Source of the DNA: Psychroflexus aurantiacus
GTDB lineage: Bacteria; Bacteroidota; Bacteroidia; Flavobacteriales; Flavobacteriaceae
NCBI RefSeq assembly: GCF_010820555.1
Contig: NZ_JAAIKD010000002.1
Location: 186,001 to 250,000, forward strand
Direction: 5' to 3'
Length of the DNA stretch: 64,000 nt
A program made the position numbers and the translations under genes. Positions 35,398-44,343 of this stretch are shown here, in pieces. The notes below the pieces were generated by a model, which worked only from the letters and a program-made list of their open reading frames with translations, was not told where the DNA came from and did no database searches. Numbering within the stretch: position 1 is the stretch's first letter; each line of letters opens with the position of its first letter.

Positions 35398-35537
35398 ATG
35401 CCATCCTATTCCTGCTAACTATTTATTTCTTTAATCCCGAAGGGATGACATCTTTATAGATATGATGCAGCGTGATTATTCGACCCCATCGGAGTCGCAT
35501 TGAATTCGTCTCACACTTGCTATAAGCATTTGAATCC

Positions 35538-35559
35538 TTCAGATTCTTTTATTCAATCC
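35538..35559 (+). repeat. direct repeat, copy 2
   Basis: TTCAGATTCTTTTA followed by TTCAATCC; one base different from copy 1. Confidence 0.6.
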
Positions 35560-35682
35560 CTGCAAACAGATAATAGCCCATAGGTTTGATATTTTTTATA
35601 TTTCCAAAAAGATAATAATAACCCCAAAACATAAAAATAGAACGCGATCTATTAATTTTATGAAGCACAAGCTAGCTATGAT

Positions 35683-36189
35683 TTAGCTTTTCCCTCTTTT
35701 CCCAAAGTCAATCACTTCCAGATCTTTAATCCTGCCTGTATCCAAAACGAATTTCAGCATGGTTCTTTTGAGATGAAACCCATGTATACCCACAGCTCCC
35801 GGATTCATATGAAGCAAGCCTAAATGCTTGTCATTCATGACTTTCAGTATGTGAGAATGCCCGCTGATAAATAATTTTGGAGGATGGGCTTTGATTTCCT
35901 CTTTTACGTCTCTGCTGTATCTGTTGGGATAACCGCCAATATGCGTCATCCATACGTCTACGCCTTCCAGTGTGAAACGCTGGTTTAGTGGAAATTCGCT
36001 TCGCAGTTCATGTTCGTCAATATTACCGTATACAGCCCTGAGGGGTTTGATGGCTTTCAGAGCATCGGAAACGCTGTGGTCGCCTATATCTCCTGCATGC
36101 CAGACTTCATCGGCCCTGGAAGCCCAGTCCAAAATCCTGTCGTCTATATAGCCGTGGGTATCGCTTAAGAGTAAAATAGCTTTAGCCAT
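35683..36189 (-). CDS. YfcE-type metallophosphoesterase
   Basis: Cytoplasmic calcineurin-like phosphodiesterase of the MJ0936/YfcE family, 168 residues. All five metal motifs are visible: DTHG near 9-12, GDIGDH near 34-39, GNIDE near 55-59, a lone His in MTHIGG, and GHSHI. Physiological substrate unknown; in other bacteria members act on cyclic nucleotide or generic phosphodiester test substrates. Monocistronic and divergent from truA. Confidence 0.9.
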   Translation of the reverse strand: MAKAILLLSDTHGYIDDRILDWASRADEVWHAGDIGDHSVSDALKAIKPLRAVYGNIDEHELRSEFPLNQRFTLEGVDVWMTHIGGYPNRYSRDVKEEIKAHPPKLFISGHSHILKVMNDKHLGLLHMNPGAVGIHGFHLKRTMLKFVLDTGRIKDLEVIDFGKRGKS

Positions 36190-36244
36190 CTTTTTTTGGT
36201 AGCAAGATAAATAAAGCTTTAGGTTTTGATCTAATCCCTATCCT

Positions 36245-36252
36245 TATATTTG
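36245..36252 (+). promoter_or_regulatory. -7 box of truA operon
   Basis: TATATTTG, with a TTTTG 16 bases upstream. The in-frame TTG at 36250 lies inside it and cannot be the start. Confidence 0.65.
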
Positions 36253-36273
36253 TGTTTAAAATCTTTTCTATCT

Positions 36274-37023
36274 GTGAGATACTACCTTCAACTTTCTTAT
36301 GTAGGCACCCATTACTATGGCTGGCAAAAACAGCTGGATAAGGTAAGCGTTCAGTCTCAGGTGAACCATGCCCTAAAGACGGCTTTGCAGGAACAGGTGG
36401 ATGTGGTGGGGGCTGGCCGAACAGACACCGGTGTTCATGCGTCCGGTTATGTGGCTCATTTCGATAGTCAGCAGCGGATTACAGATTACAAAAAATGCAT
36501 TTTCAAATTGAATAGCATACTGCCTCCGGACATCGCCGTTCATGATCTAAAACGGGTAGACGATGATTTTCACGCTCGTTTTGACGCCATTTCAAGAACC
36601 TATGAGTATTCTATAGTGCAGTATAAGGATCCCTTTTCCCTTGGCAGGAGCTATTTTGTGAAAAATGAATTGGATGTGGAGGCGATGCAAAAGGCTTCCA
36701 GACTCTTATTTAATCATAAAAATTTCCAATCTTTTTCCAAAGTTAAAACCGATGTTTATACATTTGACTGCGAAATAAAAAAAGCGGTCTGGTATCAACG
36801 GGGAAATCATCTTCTTTTTGAAATTTCAGCCAATCGGTTTTTGAGAAATATGGTAAGGGCTATTGTTGGAACACTCGTTGAAGTAGGATTGCATAAAATT
36901 TCAGTAGAGGATTTCAACGCTATTATTCTTGCTCAAGATAGGTCCAAGGCTGGTAAATCTGTTCCTGCTCACGCTTTGGTTTTGAAAAAAATAGAGTATC
37001 CTGAACAAGGACTCACGAATTAA
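36274..37023 (+). CDS. truA: tRNA pseudouridine(38-40) synthase
   Basis: Isomerises uridines 38-40 in the tRNA anticodon arm. With a GTG start at 36274 the protein has 249 residues and begins directly at the first strand (RYYLQLSYVGTHYYGW). The catalytic Asp is Asp51 in GRTDTGVHA; RTYEY and RFLRNMVR landmarks are present. An earlier in-frame TTG at 36250 is rejected because it lies in the -7 box. Four bases separate it from the ABC transporter gene, so both share a promoter. Confidence 0.95.
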   Translation: MRYYLQLSYVGTHYYGWQKQLDKVSVQSQVNHALKTALQEQVDVVGAGRTDTGVHASGYVAHFDSQQRITDYKKCIFKLNSILPPDIAVHDLKRVDDDFHARFDAISRTYEYSIVQYKDPFSLGRSYFVKNELDVEAMQKASRLLFNHKNFQSFSKVKTDVYTFDCEIKKAVWYQRGNHLLFEISANRFLRNMVRAIVGTLVEVGLHKISVEDFNAIILAQDRSKAGKSVPAHALVLKKIEYPEQGLTN

Positions 37024-37027
37024 AAAA

Positions 37028-38794
37028 ATGGAAAATACAAGCGGTAACGCCTTCGATACAAAACTCTTTAAGAGACTCTTAAAGTACACCAATCCTTACA
37101 AAAAGACGTTCTATTTTGTAGGTTTTGCAGCCATTGCCTTGTCTGGACTAGGGGTGCTCAGGCCTTATTTATTGAAACTGACCATCGATAAAGGGATCAT
37201 TCAAAACGATGCCGATAGCCTTGTGTTCTATGTGAGTTCAATGCTGGTGGTTCTCATTTCTGAAGTTATTTTTCAGTTTAGCTTTATTTTTTACGCCAAC
37301 TGGCTTGGCCAGGAGGTGATTCGAGATATTCGTGTGTCCTTATTCGAACACATGATGAATTTCAAAAAGCAGTATTTTGATAATTCTTCAGTGGGCCGGC
37401 TTGTAACCCGGGCGGTAAGCGATATCGAAACCATAGCCAGTATCTTCAGTCAGGGCTTATTTATGATCATAAGCGACCTCCTTAAAATGCTTGTGGTGCT
37501 TGTGTTTATGTTTTGGCAAAGCTGGCAGCTGACCCTGCTTGTTTTAACGGTTTTACCTTTTATCATTTATGCTACCCGTGTGTTTCAAAAGAAAATGAAA
37601 ATCGCTTTTGAAGAGGTTAGAACGCAGGTTTCCAATTTGAATTCCTTCGTACAGGAACATCTCACGGGGATGAAAATCGTTCAAATATTCAACCGGGAAG
37701 AGGAAGAATACAAGCGCTTTAAAGACATCAACAGGAAACATCGAAAAGGCTGGGTCAAAACCGTATGGTATAATGCTATTTTCTTTCCTATTGCAGAAAT
37801 GTCCACCTCCATTACCATAGGATTAATCGTCTGGTTTGGTGGTTTGCGTGTGGTAGAATCCGACGTTCTGTCTTTGGGTATTATTGTCATGTTTATTGAA
37901 TTATCGCAGATGCTTTTCCGTCCCTTAAGACAGATAGCCGATAAATTTAATTCACTGCAAATGGGTATGGTGGCTGCCAATCGAGTGTTTAAAATCCTGG
38001 ATACCGAGTCTAAAATTGAAAATTCAGGAAGGCTTGTGCCGGCAAAACTTAAAGGGCATATCCGTTTTGAGGACGTCAGGTTTAGTTACATACCCGACGA
38101 AGAAATCCTGAAAGGGATTTCTTTTGAAGTTCAGCCGGGAGAAACCGTGGCTATCGTTGGTGCTACCGGGGCAGGAAAAAGTACGGTTATCAATCTGCTG
38201 AGCCGTTTTTATGAAATCGACAGCGGGACCATCAGAGTGGATGGAGAAGATCTTAAAGACTATGAACTCACCGCTTTACGTAGCCAGATAGCCGTAGTTT
38301 TACAGGATGTCTTCCTTTTTGCCGATAGTATTTTGAATAATATTACACTTAATAAAGAAGGGATTACCGAAGAGCAGGTGATTGCTGCGGCCAAAGAAAT
38401 TGGAGTCCATGAGTTTATTTCTACCCTGCCCAATAGCTATCATTATAATGTAAAGGAAAGGGGAGTGATGTTATCCTCGGGCCAGCGCCAGCTGATTGCC
38501 TTTTTGAGAGCCTATGTTTCCAACCCAAGCGTATTGGTTTTGGATGAAGCGACTTCTTCAGTGGATAGCTATAGCGAACAGCTCATTCAGGATGCGACAG
38601 ATAAACTGACCAAAAGCAGAACCTCTATAGTGATTGCGCATAGACTGGCAACCATTAAAAATGCAGATAAAATCATCGTCATGGATCTGGGCAAAATTGT
38701 GGAAACAGGAACACATTCAGAATTGCTTAAAAAGGAAAACGGCTATTACAAAAATCTTTATGAAGCCCAGTTTCAGCACGAAGAAGTGAACTAG
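37028..38794 (+). CDS. ABC exporter, MsbA-like half transporter
   Basis: 588-residue fusion of a six-helix membrane domain (1 to about 320) and an ATPase domain. Walker A is GATGAGKST (about 377-385), the Q loop is present, the signature reads LSSGQRQ (about 482-488) instead of the usual LSGGQ, and Walker B is VLVLDEATSS. It would function as a homodimer exporting lipid or drug; MsbA-like lipid flipping is plausible but not shown. It ends on the same CTAG as the oppositely oriented cdaA gene. Confidence 0.92.
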   Translation: MENTSGNAFDTKLFKRLLKYTNPYKKTFYFVGFAAIALSGLGVLRPYLLKLTIDKGIIQNDADSLVFYVSSMLVVLISEVIFQFSFIFYANWLGQEVIRDIRVSLFEHMMNFKKQYFDNSSVGRLVTRAVSDIETIASIFSQGLFMIISDLLKMLVVLVFMFWQSWQLTLLVLTVLPFIIYATRVFQKKMKIAFEEVRTQVSNLNSFVQEHLTGMKIVQIFNREEEEYKRFKDINRKHRKGWVKTVWYNAIFFPIAEMSTSITIGLIVWFGGLRVVESDVLSLGIIVMFIELSQMLFRPLRQIADKFNSLQMGMVAANRVFKILDTESKIENSGRLVPAKLKGHIRFEDVRFSYIPDEEILKGISFEVQPGETVAIVGATGAGKSTVINLLSRFYEIDSGTIRVDGEDLKDYELTALRSQIAVVLQDVFLFADSILNNITLNKEGITEEQVIAAAKEIGVHEFISTLPNSYHYNVKERGVMLSSGQRQLIAFLRAYVSNPSVLVLDEATSSVDSYSEQLIQDATDKLTKSRTSIVIAHRLATIKNADKIIVMDLGKIVETGTHSELLKKENGYYKNLYEAQFQHEEVN

Positions 38795-39570
38795 CTCAGG
38801 TCTTCTTTTATTTGTTCGGTCAATTTTTCTAAATCATCAAAAATATTGAATTCCCCATTTTTGAGGTAGGAAATCTGCCCTGTTTCTTCACTGACCACCA
38901 AAGCGACAGCATCAGTTTTTTCACTTATGCCTACTGCGGCACGATGCCTTAGCCCAAATCTGAGCGGTATATCTCTGTCATTACTCACCGGCAATATGAC
39001 ACGTGTTGCGGTTATTCTTCCATCTTCAATAATGATGGCACCATCGTGGAGTGTGCTGTTTTTATAAAAAATGGATTCGATGATAGGTCTGTTAACCTTG
39101 ATGTCCATATCATCCCCCGTGTTTTTAACAAACTCAAGTTTTGTGTTTCTTCTGATGACTATTAAAGCTCCCGTTTTGGTTGTTCCCAGCTTTCTGCAAG
39201 CTTCCACTATGATGTCAACATAATTTAGAGTCTGATTTTCTCTTTTTGAAAAACTTAGCTGAAACCAGTTGTTCTTACTGCTGAAGTTGGTAGAACCTAT
39301 CATCAGTAAGAATTTCCGGATTTCCTGCTGGAAAACAACGATGAGGGCGAACATCCCTACGCCTATAAATTCACCCAGAACACTGCTCAGCATTTCCATC
39401 TGAAGCAATTGGGTAAGCTTCCAGATCAGGTAAATGATGACGATGCCTATAAAAATATTGATGGCTGCTGAGCCTTTGACAAGCTTGTAGATATAATATA
39501 AAAGTACTGAAACCAATACAATATCGAGGATGTCTAAAATTCTAAACTCTAAAAAATCTAAACCTATCAT
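38791..39570 (-). CDS. cdaA: diadenylate cyclase CdaA
   Basis: Membrane-bound enzyme making cyclic di-AMP from two ATP, a signal for turgor, potassium and cell-wall homeostasis. 259 residues: three N-terminal helices (about 14-30, 36-54, 65-82), then the DAC domain with the catalytic DGA at 176-178 and RHR at 208-210, both intact. Four bases after folP. The folP-cdaA pairing replaces the cdaA-ybbR-glmM cluster of Firmicutes; no CdaR/YbbR gene is nearby. Its stop codon overlaps that of the ABC exporter gene in CTAG. Confidence 0.95.
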   Translation of the reverse strand: MIGLDFLEFRILDILDIVLVSVLLYYIYKLVKGSAAINIFIGIVIIYLIWKLTQLLQMEMLSSVLGEFIGVGMFALIVVFQQEIRKFLLMIGSTNFSSKNNWFQLSFSKRENQTLNYVDIIVEACRKLGTTKTGALIVIRRNTKLEFVKNTGDDMDIKVNRPIIESIFYKNSTLHDGAIIIEDGRITATRVILPVSNDRDIPLRFGLRHRAAVGISEKTDAVALVVSEETGQISYLKNGEFNIFDDLEKLTEQIKEDLS

Positions 39571-39573
39571 GCT

Positions 39574-40401
39574 TTAGTATTCTGTCAATTTTTGGTACAA
39601 GATAACGCATTGTTTGGCTTCCAGAACATCATGAACTCTCAAGATAGAACTTCCGTTCATCAGGGCCGCCATATGAAGTGCTGTAGTTCCGTTCAGGGCG
39701 TCTTTAGCCTCTATGGATAAACTTTTATAAATCATAGATTTTCGCGAAACTCCGGTAAGAATAGGTAAATCGAGATTTTTTAATGCTTTCAGATGATTTA
39801 ATAATTCAAAATTCTGAGCTATATTTTTAGCAAATCCAAATCCCGGATCAATGATTAAATCTGAAATGCCTTTTTTTCTGGCTTCCGAAATTCGTCTGGA
39901 AAAATATAAAATCACCTCTTCAACAAGGTTGTCATACGCTGTCAGTCCTTTCATGGTCTGTGGCGTTCCTCGCATGTGCATCATGATATAAGGTACCTGA
40001 TACTCTGCGATCATATCCAGCATGTCTTCATCCAGGTTTCCGGCAGAAATGTCGTTGATGATATGTGCGCCCTGATCCAGGCTTTCTTTGGCAACCCTGC
40101 TCCTGAAGGTATCTACAGATATAATAAGCTCCGGAAATGCTTTGGTCACCTGTTGTAAAACGGAAGCCTGTCTGCGTAATTCTTCATCCACGCCGATGTC
40201 CTCTGCGCCAGGTCTCGAACTGTAAGCACCAATATCCAGAATGTCCATGCCTTCCCGAATATGTCTCTCGACCTGTTCAAGGGCGGCTTTGTCTGTTTTG
40301 AACTTACCCCCGTCATAAAATGAGTCTGGAGTCAAATTGAGCACCCCCATAACTTTAGGGGCTGATAAATCGAGTAAGTGTCCTTTGCAATTGATGGTCA
40401 T
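39574..40401 (-). CDS. folP: dihydropteroate synthase
   Basis: Condenses p-aminobenzoate with the pterin diphosphate in folate synthesis; the target of sulfonamides. With ATG 40401 it has 275 residues and shows GVLNLTPDSFYDGG near 19-32, DIGAYSSRPGA near 59-69, and the C-terminal HDV stretch. A GTG at 40407 is also in frame, but its G is the last base of the -7 box TAAATTTG, so transcription should begin after it. The box lies 5 bases from the ATG, a leaderless arrangement. First gene of the folP-cdaA pair. Confidence 0.95.
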   Translation of the reverse strand: MTINCKGHLLDLSAPKVMGVLNLTPDSFYDGGKFKTDKAALEQVERHIREGMDILDIGAYSSRPGAEDIGVDEELRRQASVLQQVTKAFPELIISVDTFRSRVAKESLDQGAHIINDISAGNLDEDMLDMIAEYQVPYIMMHMRGTPQTMKGLTAYDNLVEEVILYFSRRISEARKKGISDLIIDPGFGFAKNIAQNFELLNHLKALKNLDLPILTGVSRKSMIYKSLSIEAKDALNGTTALHMAALMNGSSILRVHDVLEAKQCVILYQKLTEY

Positions 40402-40406
40402 AGTCA

Positions 40407-40414
40407 CAAATTTA
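40407..40414 (-). promoter_or_regulatory. -7 box abutting folP
   Basis: Minus-strand TAAATTTG, 5 bases before the folP ATG at 40401. Confidence 0.6.
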
Positions 40415-40504
40415 TGATTTTAAAAGTTTTGCAAACTCATTTTATCAACTCCTTTTCGATTTCTTTTAGATTTTAAACTAAATTAGAGACCAAATTTTAA
40501 AATT

Positions 40505-40738
40505 ATGGACGTCAACGAACCCAATTTTCAATCGCTTTACGAGGACTACTCTTTTCTGATCGGTATTCTTCTTTTTCTTCTGGTTGTGGATGTTGTTTTG
40601 AAACTCATCACCTTATGGCAGTCGGCCAGACGTAAGCAAGTCGCCTGGTTTATTTTCCTGGGACTCATCAACTCTTTAGGGATTCTTCCTGTCATTTATT
40701 TGATTATCAACAGAAATAAGGACAGGTTTAAACGCTAA
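40505..40738 (+). CDS. DUF5652-like small membrane protein
   Basis: 77 residues with two hydrophobic helices (about 17-36 and 47-66) and a basic tail NRNKDRFKR. The central segment with ARRKQVAWFIFLGLINSLGILP is typical of DUF5652 proteins, whose function is unknown. It is a single gene whose stop codon overlaps that of gldG in CTAA. Confidence 0.75.
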   Translation: MDVNEPNFQSLYEDYSFLIGILLFLLVVDVVLKLITLWQSARRKQVAWFIFLGLINSLGILPVIYLIINRNKDRFKR

Positions 40739-42390
40739 TCCGTTTTGTATTTTTGACGCCTCCAGTAATAAAAAGCGCCTCCAAAAATCAAAATGGACAG
40801 AAGTGGTATTGCCAGGTTGAAGATCTGCCAGGTCAATTTTTCATCTTCCAGGGCTTCCAGGTCCATAGCATCCAATTGAATGGATTTGTTTCTGAGATTC
40901 ACCAGGTCCTCATCTCCCAAAAGGTAATTGACAGTATTCAATAAAAAAGTCTTGTTACCGTAGGTTAGTCCTGTGTAGCGATCAAAACCCAGTTCCAGGG
41001 CTTTGCCGGATTGAACCTGATTTTTAATGACATCCCCGTCAGCGATAAAAACCTGTTGAGTTTCCGGGCTAATCTCTAAGGGATCCTGAAGTTGAAAAGG
41101 TTTTAATTTTGACTGATAGGCAGAGGTGAATTTGCCCTCGACCAGAACAGCCAATGGATACTGTCCCGTTTTATAAAGTCTGGGGTCCGGTTCCTGAGTG
41201 ATGTCATTCAGATTTATTTCTGAAGGTACCCCCACAATTCTTGAAAGCTCTGAACTTTCCAACAGGATGGTCTGTTTTAAAGACGACGGTAAAGTATCGA
41301 TGGGATTGGCAAATTCAAACTTTACCGGATTCAGATTAGAGGTGATGGGGTGTTTTTGGCCGATGTTTCCCAGTGGATCGTAGAACCAGGGAAAACGGGT
41401 CAGTTGAGTAGAATTGCCACTTCCCGAGGCTAAAACAATCGGAGCCGAGTACAGATCATTAACCAGCTGAGGATTGATTCTTATACCGTATTTAAAAAAT
41501 AAACTGTATAAATTCAAATCGTTTGGCAGGGCTATTGTCGATTTGGAAGCTTCGTATAAACGTTCTTTTTCCACATTCACATGTTCAGTGAGCCAAAGCG
41601 CTTTACCACCGCTCATGATGTATTGATCGAGAGCATAGACTTTCTCTTCGTTAAAAGCTTCAGAGGGTTTAGCATCGATGATGAGATCATAGGTTTTGAG
41701 CAGATCCAAAGTCCGTTCTGGAGCTGTATTTATCGAGTCCAGTGTAAAAGGGGCTATCAAATAATAAGGCTTCAGCGTTGTAAGAAAATCGGAAATGTAT
41801 TGGTCCTGCAGTTCGCCCTGGCCCTTTAGAATGGCGATTTTTTGATGTCGCTCCCGCGTTAACTTAATAAAAGAACTTGCAAAAGCATACTCCAGATGTT
41901 CTACAGATTTCTGAATTAACTCAGAGTTGCTTTGCGTAAGGGTCTTTTGTATGAGCTGAATCGGAGTCTGCTGGTTTTTGTAGTTTGCCACGGCCCATGG
42001 AAATAGGAGACGCTCGGTCATTTTTCCGTTTTCCCGAATATTGAGCGACTCCGGTGACATGCCCAGTTCGTAAAAGCGATTGGCCACTTCCAGAGCTTCC
42101 AGACCGCTATCCAACGGATTTACAAATTCAAATTTGATGTTGGAATTATAAGCTTGCAGCTCTTCCAGCATATAGCGGGTTTCTGTTTGAAGCCTTTTGA
42201 ATTCCGCAGGCAAATCTCCTGTGAGGTAGACCTGAATAAATATCGGATTTTCGATAGAATCTATCAATTCCAGGGTGGAATCCGATAAGGTATATCTTCC
42301 GTCTGAGGTAAAATCCAGACGAAAAAAATATTCAGAAGCCAGTAAATTGGCCAGCACAATTATAACTAGTATTCCAAAGATTTTTTTCAT
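40735..42390 (-). CDS. gldG: gliding motility ABC transporter auxiliary protein GldG
   Basis: Partner of GldA and GldF. 551 residues with an N-terminal helix (about 4-20) and a C-terminal helix (about 522-541) bracketing a large periplasmic ABC-type-transport-associated domain, the standard GldG layout. Genetic work in F. johnsoniae shows that GldA, GldF and GldG are needed for gliding; the transported substrate is unknown. Its ATG overlaps the gldF stop as ATGA. Confidence 0.88.
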   Translation of the reverse strand: MKKIFGILVIIVLANLLASEYFFRLDFTSDGRYTLSDSTLELIDSIENPIFIQVYLTGDLPAEFKRLQTETRYMLEELQAYNSNIKFEFVNPLDSGLEALEVANRFYELGMSPESLNIRENGKMTERLLFPWAVANYKNQQTPIQLIQKTLTQSNSELIQKSVEHLEYAFASSFIKLTRERHQKIAILKGQGELQDQYISDFLTTLKPYYLIAPFTLDSINTAPERTLDLLKTYDLIIDAKPSEAFNEEKVYALDQYIMSGGKALWLTEHVNVEKERLYEASKSTIALPNDLNLYSLFFKYGIRINPQLVNDLYSAPIVLASGSGNSTQLTRFPWFYDPLGNIGQKHPITSNLNPVKFEFANPIDTLPSSLKQTILLESSELSRIVGVPSEINLNDITQEPDPRLYKTGQYPLAVLVEGKFTSAYQSKLKPFQLQDPLEISPETQQVFIADGDVIKNQVQSGKALELGFDRYTGLTYGNKTFLLNTVNYLLGDEDLVNLRNKSIQLDAMDLEALEDEKLTWQIFNLAIPLLSILIFGGAFYYWRRQKYKTD

Positions 42391-43118
42391 TCTGAAGTAG
42401 GCTTTAGATGATAGCGTGTAAGTGCCAGAAAGATAAAGGTGATGCTCAGGAAATAAATCAGGTTTCTGCTGTCCAGAATACCTCTTGTAATGCTGTTGTA
42501 ATGATAACGCATGCCGAAGTAGTCCAGCGTGTAAAGTTCTGAATCACCAACCGCAACAGCACTAAACCCTTCAAATCCAAAGTATAAGAACAAGCTGATG
42601 AGCGTTCCTGAAATAAAAGCGATAATTTGATTATGACTCAAAGAAGAAGCGAAGATTCCAATGGAGGTAAAACAGGAAATGAATAAAACAACTCCCAGGT
42701 AAGAACTGAAGATAACGCCATAGTCCACAACGACTCCCTCTGCAGCAAGTTCAGTTAAACTGATTAGGTAAAACAAGGTAGGCAGGATAGCAATCAGACT
42801 CAGAGCCAGGCAACCCAGAAATTTTCCTAAAATCAATTGATTAAGGCTTAGGGGCTTAGTCAGTAAAAGCTCCAGGGTACCCTGTTTCTTTTCTTCCGAG
42901 AAGCTTCGCATACAAATGGCGGGAATCAAAAATACAAACACCCAGGGCAGGGCTTCAAAAAATGGAATGAGATTGACGTAACCTGAATTTAAAATATTGA
43001 AGTTGCCGGGAATGATCCAAATTAAACTTCCGGTAGAAATCAAAAAGAGTCCCACCACAATAAAACCGATGGGAGTTGAAAAAAAGCTGTTGAATTCTTT
43101 ACTGAAGATTGCTAACAT
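42387..43118 (-). CDS. gldF: gliding motility ABC transporter permease GldF
   Basis: 243-residue ABC-2-type permease with about six hydrophobic helices and the KKQGTLELLLTKPLS coupling segment near 77-91. Expected to pair with the GldA ATPase (13216-14118) and GldG. Preceded by one base by the ABM gene and overlapping gldG, in the operon SAM hydrolase - ABM - gldF - gldG. Confidence 0.9.
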   Translation of the reverse strand: MLAIFSKEFNSFFSTPIGFIVVGLFLISTGSLIWIIPGNFNILNSGYVNLIPFFEALPWVFVFLIPAICMRSFSEEKKQGTLELLLTKPLSLNQLILGKFLGCLALSLIAILPTLFYLISLTELAAEGVVVDYGVIFSSYLGVVLFISCFTSIGIFASSLSHNQIIAFISGTLISLFLYFGFEGFSAVAVGDSELYTLDYFGMRYHYNSITRGILDSRNLIYFLSITFIFLALTRYHLKPTSE

Positions 43119-43119
43119 A

Positions 43120-43416
43120 TCAATTTAATTCAATGAGTTTATCTAAACTCCAGGCCTCAGCTTTTTGAGAAAACCCCGTCTTGGTAGCTTTCCAGACTTC
43201 AGCAAATAATGCAGAATGCCTGTAAGCGTTTAAATGCGATTCAGAGTTCCAGTAACTGTATGTGAAAAATAATGTTGGGTCTTTTTGGTCCTGATAGAGT
43301 TCCAGTCGCTGGCAGCCTTCAAAATGGCGAATCTTTTCTTTATTTTTTTGAAATAACATTTGAAAACCTTCTACGGCTTCAGGTTTAAATTTCATTTTGA
43401 CAATCCTTATAAGCAT
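43120..43416 (-). CDS. antibiotic biosynthesis monooxygenase (ABM)-fold protein
   Basis: 98-residue ferredoxin-like ABM-domain protein, expected to form a dimer. The family landmarks are FKPEAVEGFQ and the central ELYQD...FFTYSYWNSE stretch. ABM-fold proteins include haem-degrading and quinone-related enzymes, so the reaction cannot be assigned. One base separates it from each neighbour, tying it to gldF expression. Confidence 0.82.
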   Translation of the reverse strand: MLIRIVKMKFKPEAVEGFQMLFQKNKEKIRHFEGCQRLELYQDQKDPTLFFTYSYWNSESHLNAYRHSALFAEVWKATKTGFSQKAEAWSLDKLIELN

Positions 43417-43417
43417 G

Positions 43418-44248
43418 CTATAAAAATTTAACGGTGAGTGTGTCCAAATATTTTAAGCCGAACAGGCTGGAAGCACATCCAACACTTAAGGGATTGCTTT
43501 TGTAAATGGCAAGTTCTAAAAAATCTGATGAATTGAACAAAGCTATTTTCTTTCCTTCCATTTCTCTGTTTTCCTTTGGGATCTTGAAGTTAATGGCTTC
43601 AGAATAGTTGGAATACACATTTTTAAAATGAGTAGATCTGGCAGAAATGAGCACCTTTCTCCCTTTGGCTACAGATTTAAACAGTTTTTTGCTGATGTTG
43701 GAGACCACATTTCCAAAATTATCGATGTAAATAATATGACCAATAATCTGGTCTTCGGTCTGATTTACAATGGGCTTGACGTGAGTGAGCTCATTCATAC
43801 GTATCCTGGTCTTGCCGATGACGTCCAGGTCTCCTCCTCTGCAGATGTGAGCGGCTACACTTATAAATACATCCAAAATTTTAGACTTTCTCTCAAAATT
43901 ATCGTGGATGTTGATTTCTACAATTTTATCAGGTTTAATTTCAGAAGAAATCAGGGAAAGGATTCCGTTATCGGCACAAATAAAATAATGGCCATCCAGA
44001 TAAATGGCTAGGTGTTTATTTTCCGGAGTCAATTCTGAATCTACACCGATGATATGAATGGAGTTTTCAGGAAAATTATGGTAAGCATTTTTAATGATAT
44101 AGGCTGCTTCCGTATAATTGAAGGGTGAAATTTCGTGAGAAATATCTACGATGTGAACCTGCTCCAGCTCACAGAGTAAGGCGCCTTTCACAGCAGCCAC
44201 AGAGTGATCTTTGAGTCCGAAATCTGTAGTAAGCGTTATGATGGGCAT
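43418..44248 (-). CDS. S-adenosyl-L-methionine hydroxide adenosyltransferase (DUF62)
   Basis: Enzyme of the fluorinase/chlorinase family that hydrolyses SAM to adenosine and methionine. 276 residues; N-terminal TTDFG (residues 7-11) and HxxD landmarks such as HIVDISHEI near 32-40 are present. It lacks the chlorinase or fluorinase halide-pocket insert as far as can be judged. First gene of the gldF-gldG operon. The biological reason for SAM hydrolysis is not known. Confidence 0.88.
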   Translation of the reverse strand: MPIITLTTDFGLKDHSVAAVKGALLCELEQVHIVDISHEISPFNYTEAAYIIKNAYHNFPENSIHIIGVDSELTPENKHLAIYLDGHYFICADNGILSLISSEIKPDKIVEINIHDNFERKSKILDVFISVAAHICRGGDLDVIGKTRIRMNELTHVKPIVNQTEDQIIGHIIYIDNFGNVVSNISKKLFKSVAKGRKVLISARSTHFKNVYSNYSEAINFKIPKENREMEGKKIALFNSSDFLELAIYKSNPLSVGCASSLFGLKYLDTLTVKFL

Positions 44249-44296
44249 TTAATAGATAGTTAATATTTGGAAGCTAAATTTCGTCAAAAAAAAGCG

Positions 44297-44304
44297 TAAA
44301 TTTG
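44297..44304 (+). promoter_or_regulatory. -7 box of phoH-purC
   Basis: TAAATTTG. The in-frame TTG at 44302 lies within it, so the start must be further down. Confidence 0.6.
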
Positions 44305-44343
44305 CTATGCGAATTTATTATTTTTAACCTAAAATCGGCGCTT

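Larger units (their letters stand above)
35078..35682. other. 600-base gene-free gap with degenerate repeats
   Basis: No open frame of note on either strand. The gap holds two copies of a 22-base direct repeat, and between them two small hairpins (ATCCC-GAA-GGGAT at 35434-35446; CGACCCC/GGAGTCG-like at 35481-35497) followed by GACAT or CAT. These look like decayed copies of CCGnAGGG-type spacer repeats of Bacteroidota. Confidence 0.5.
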
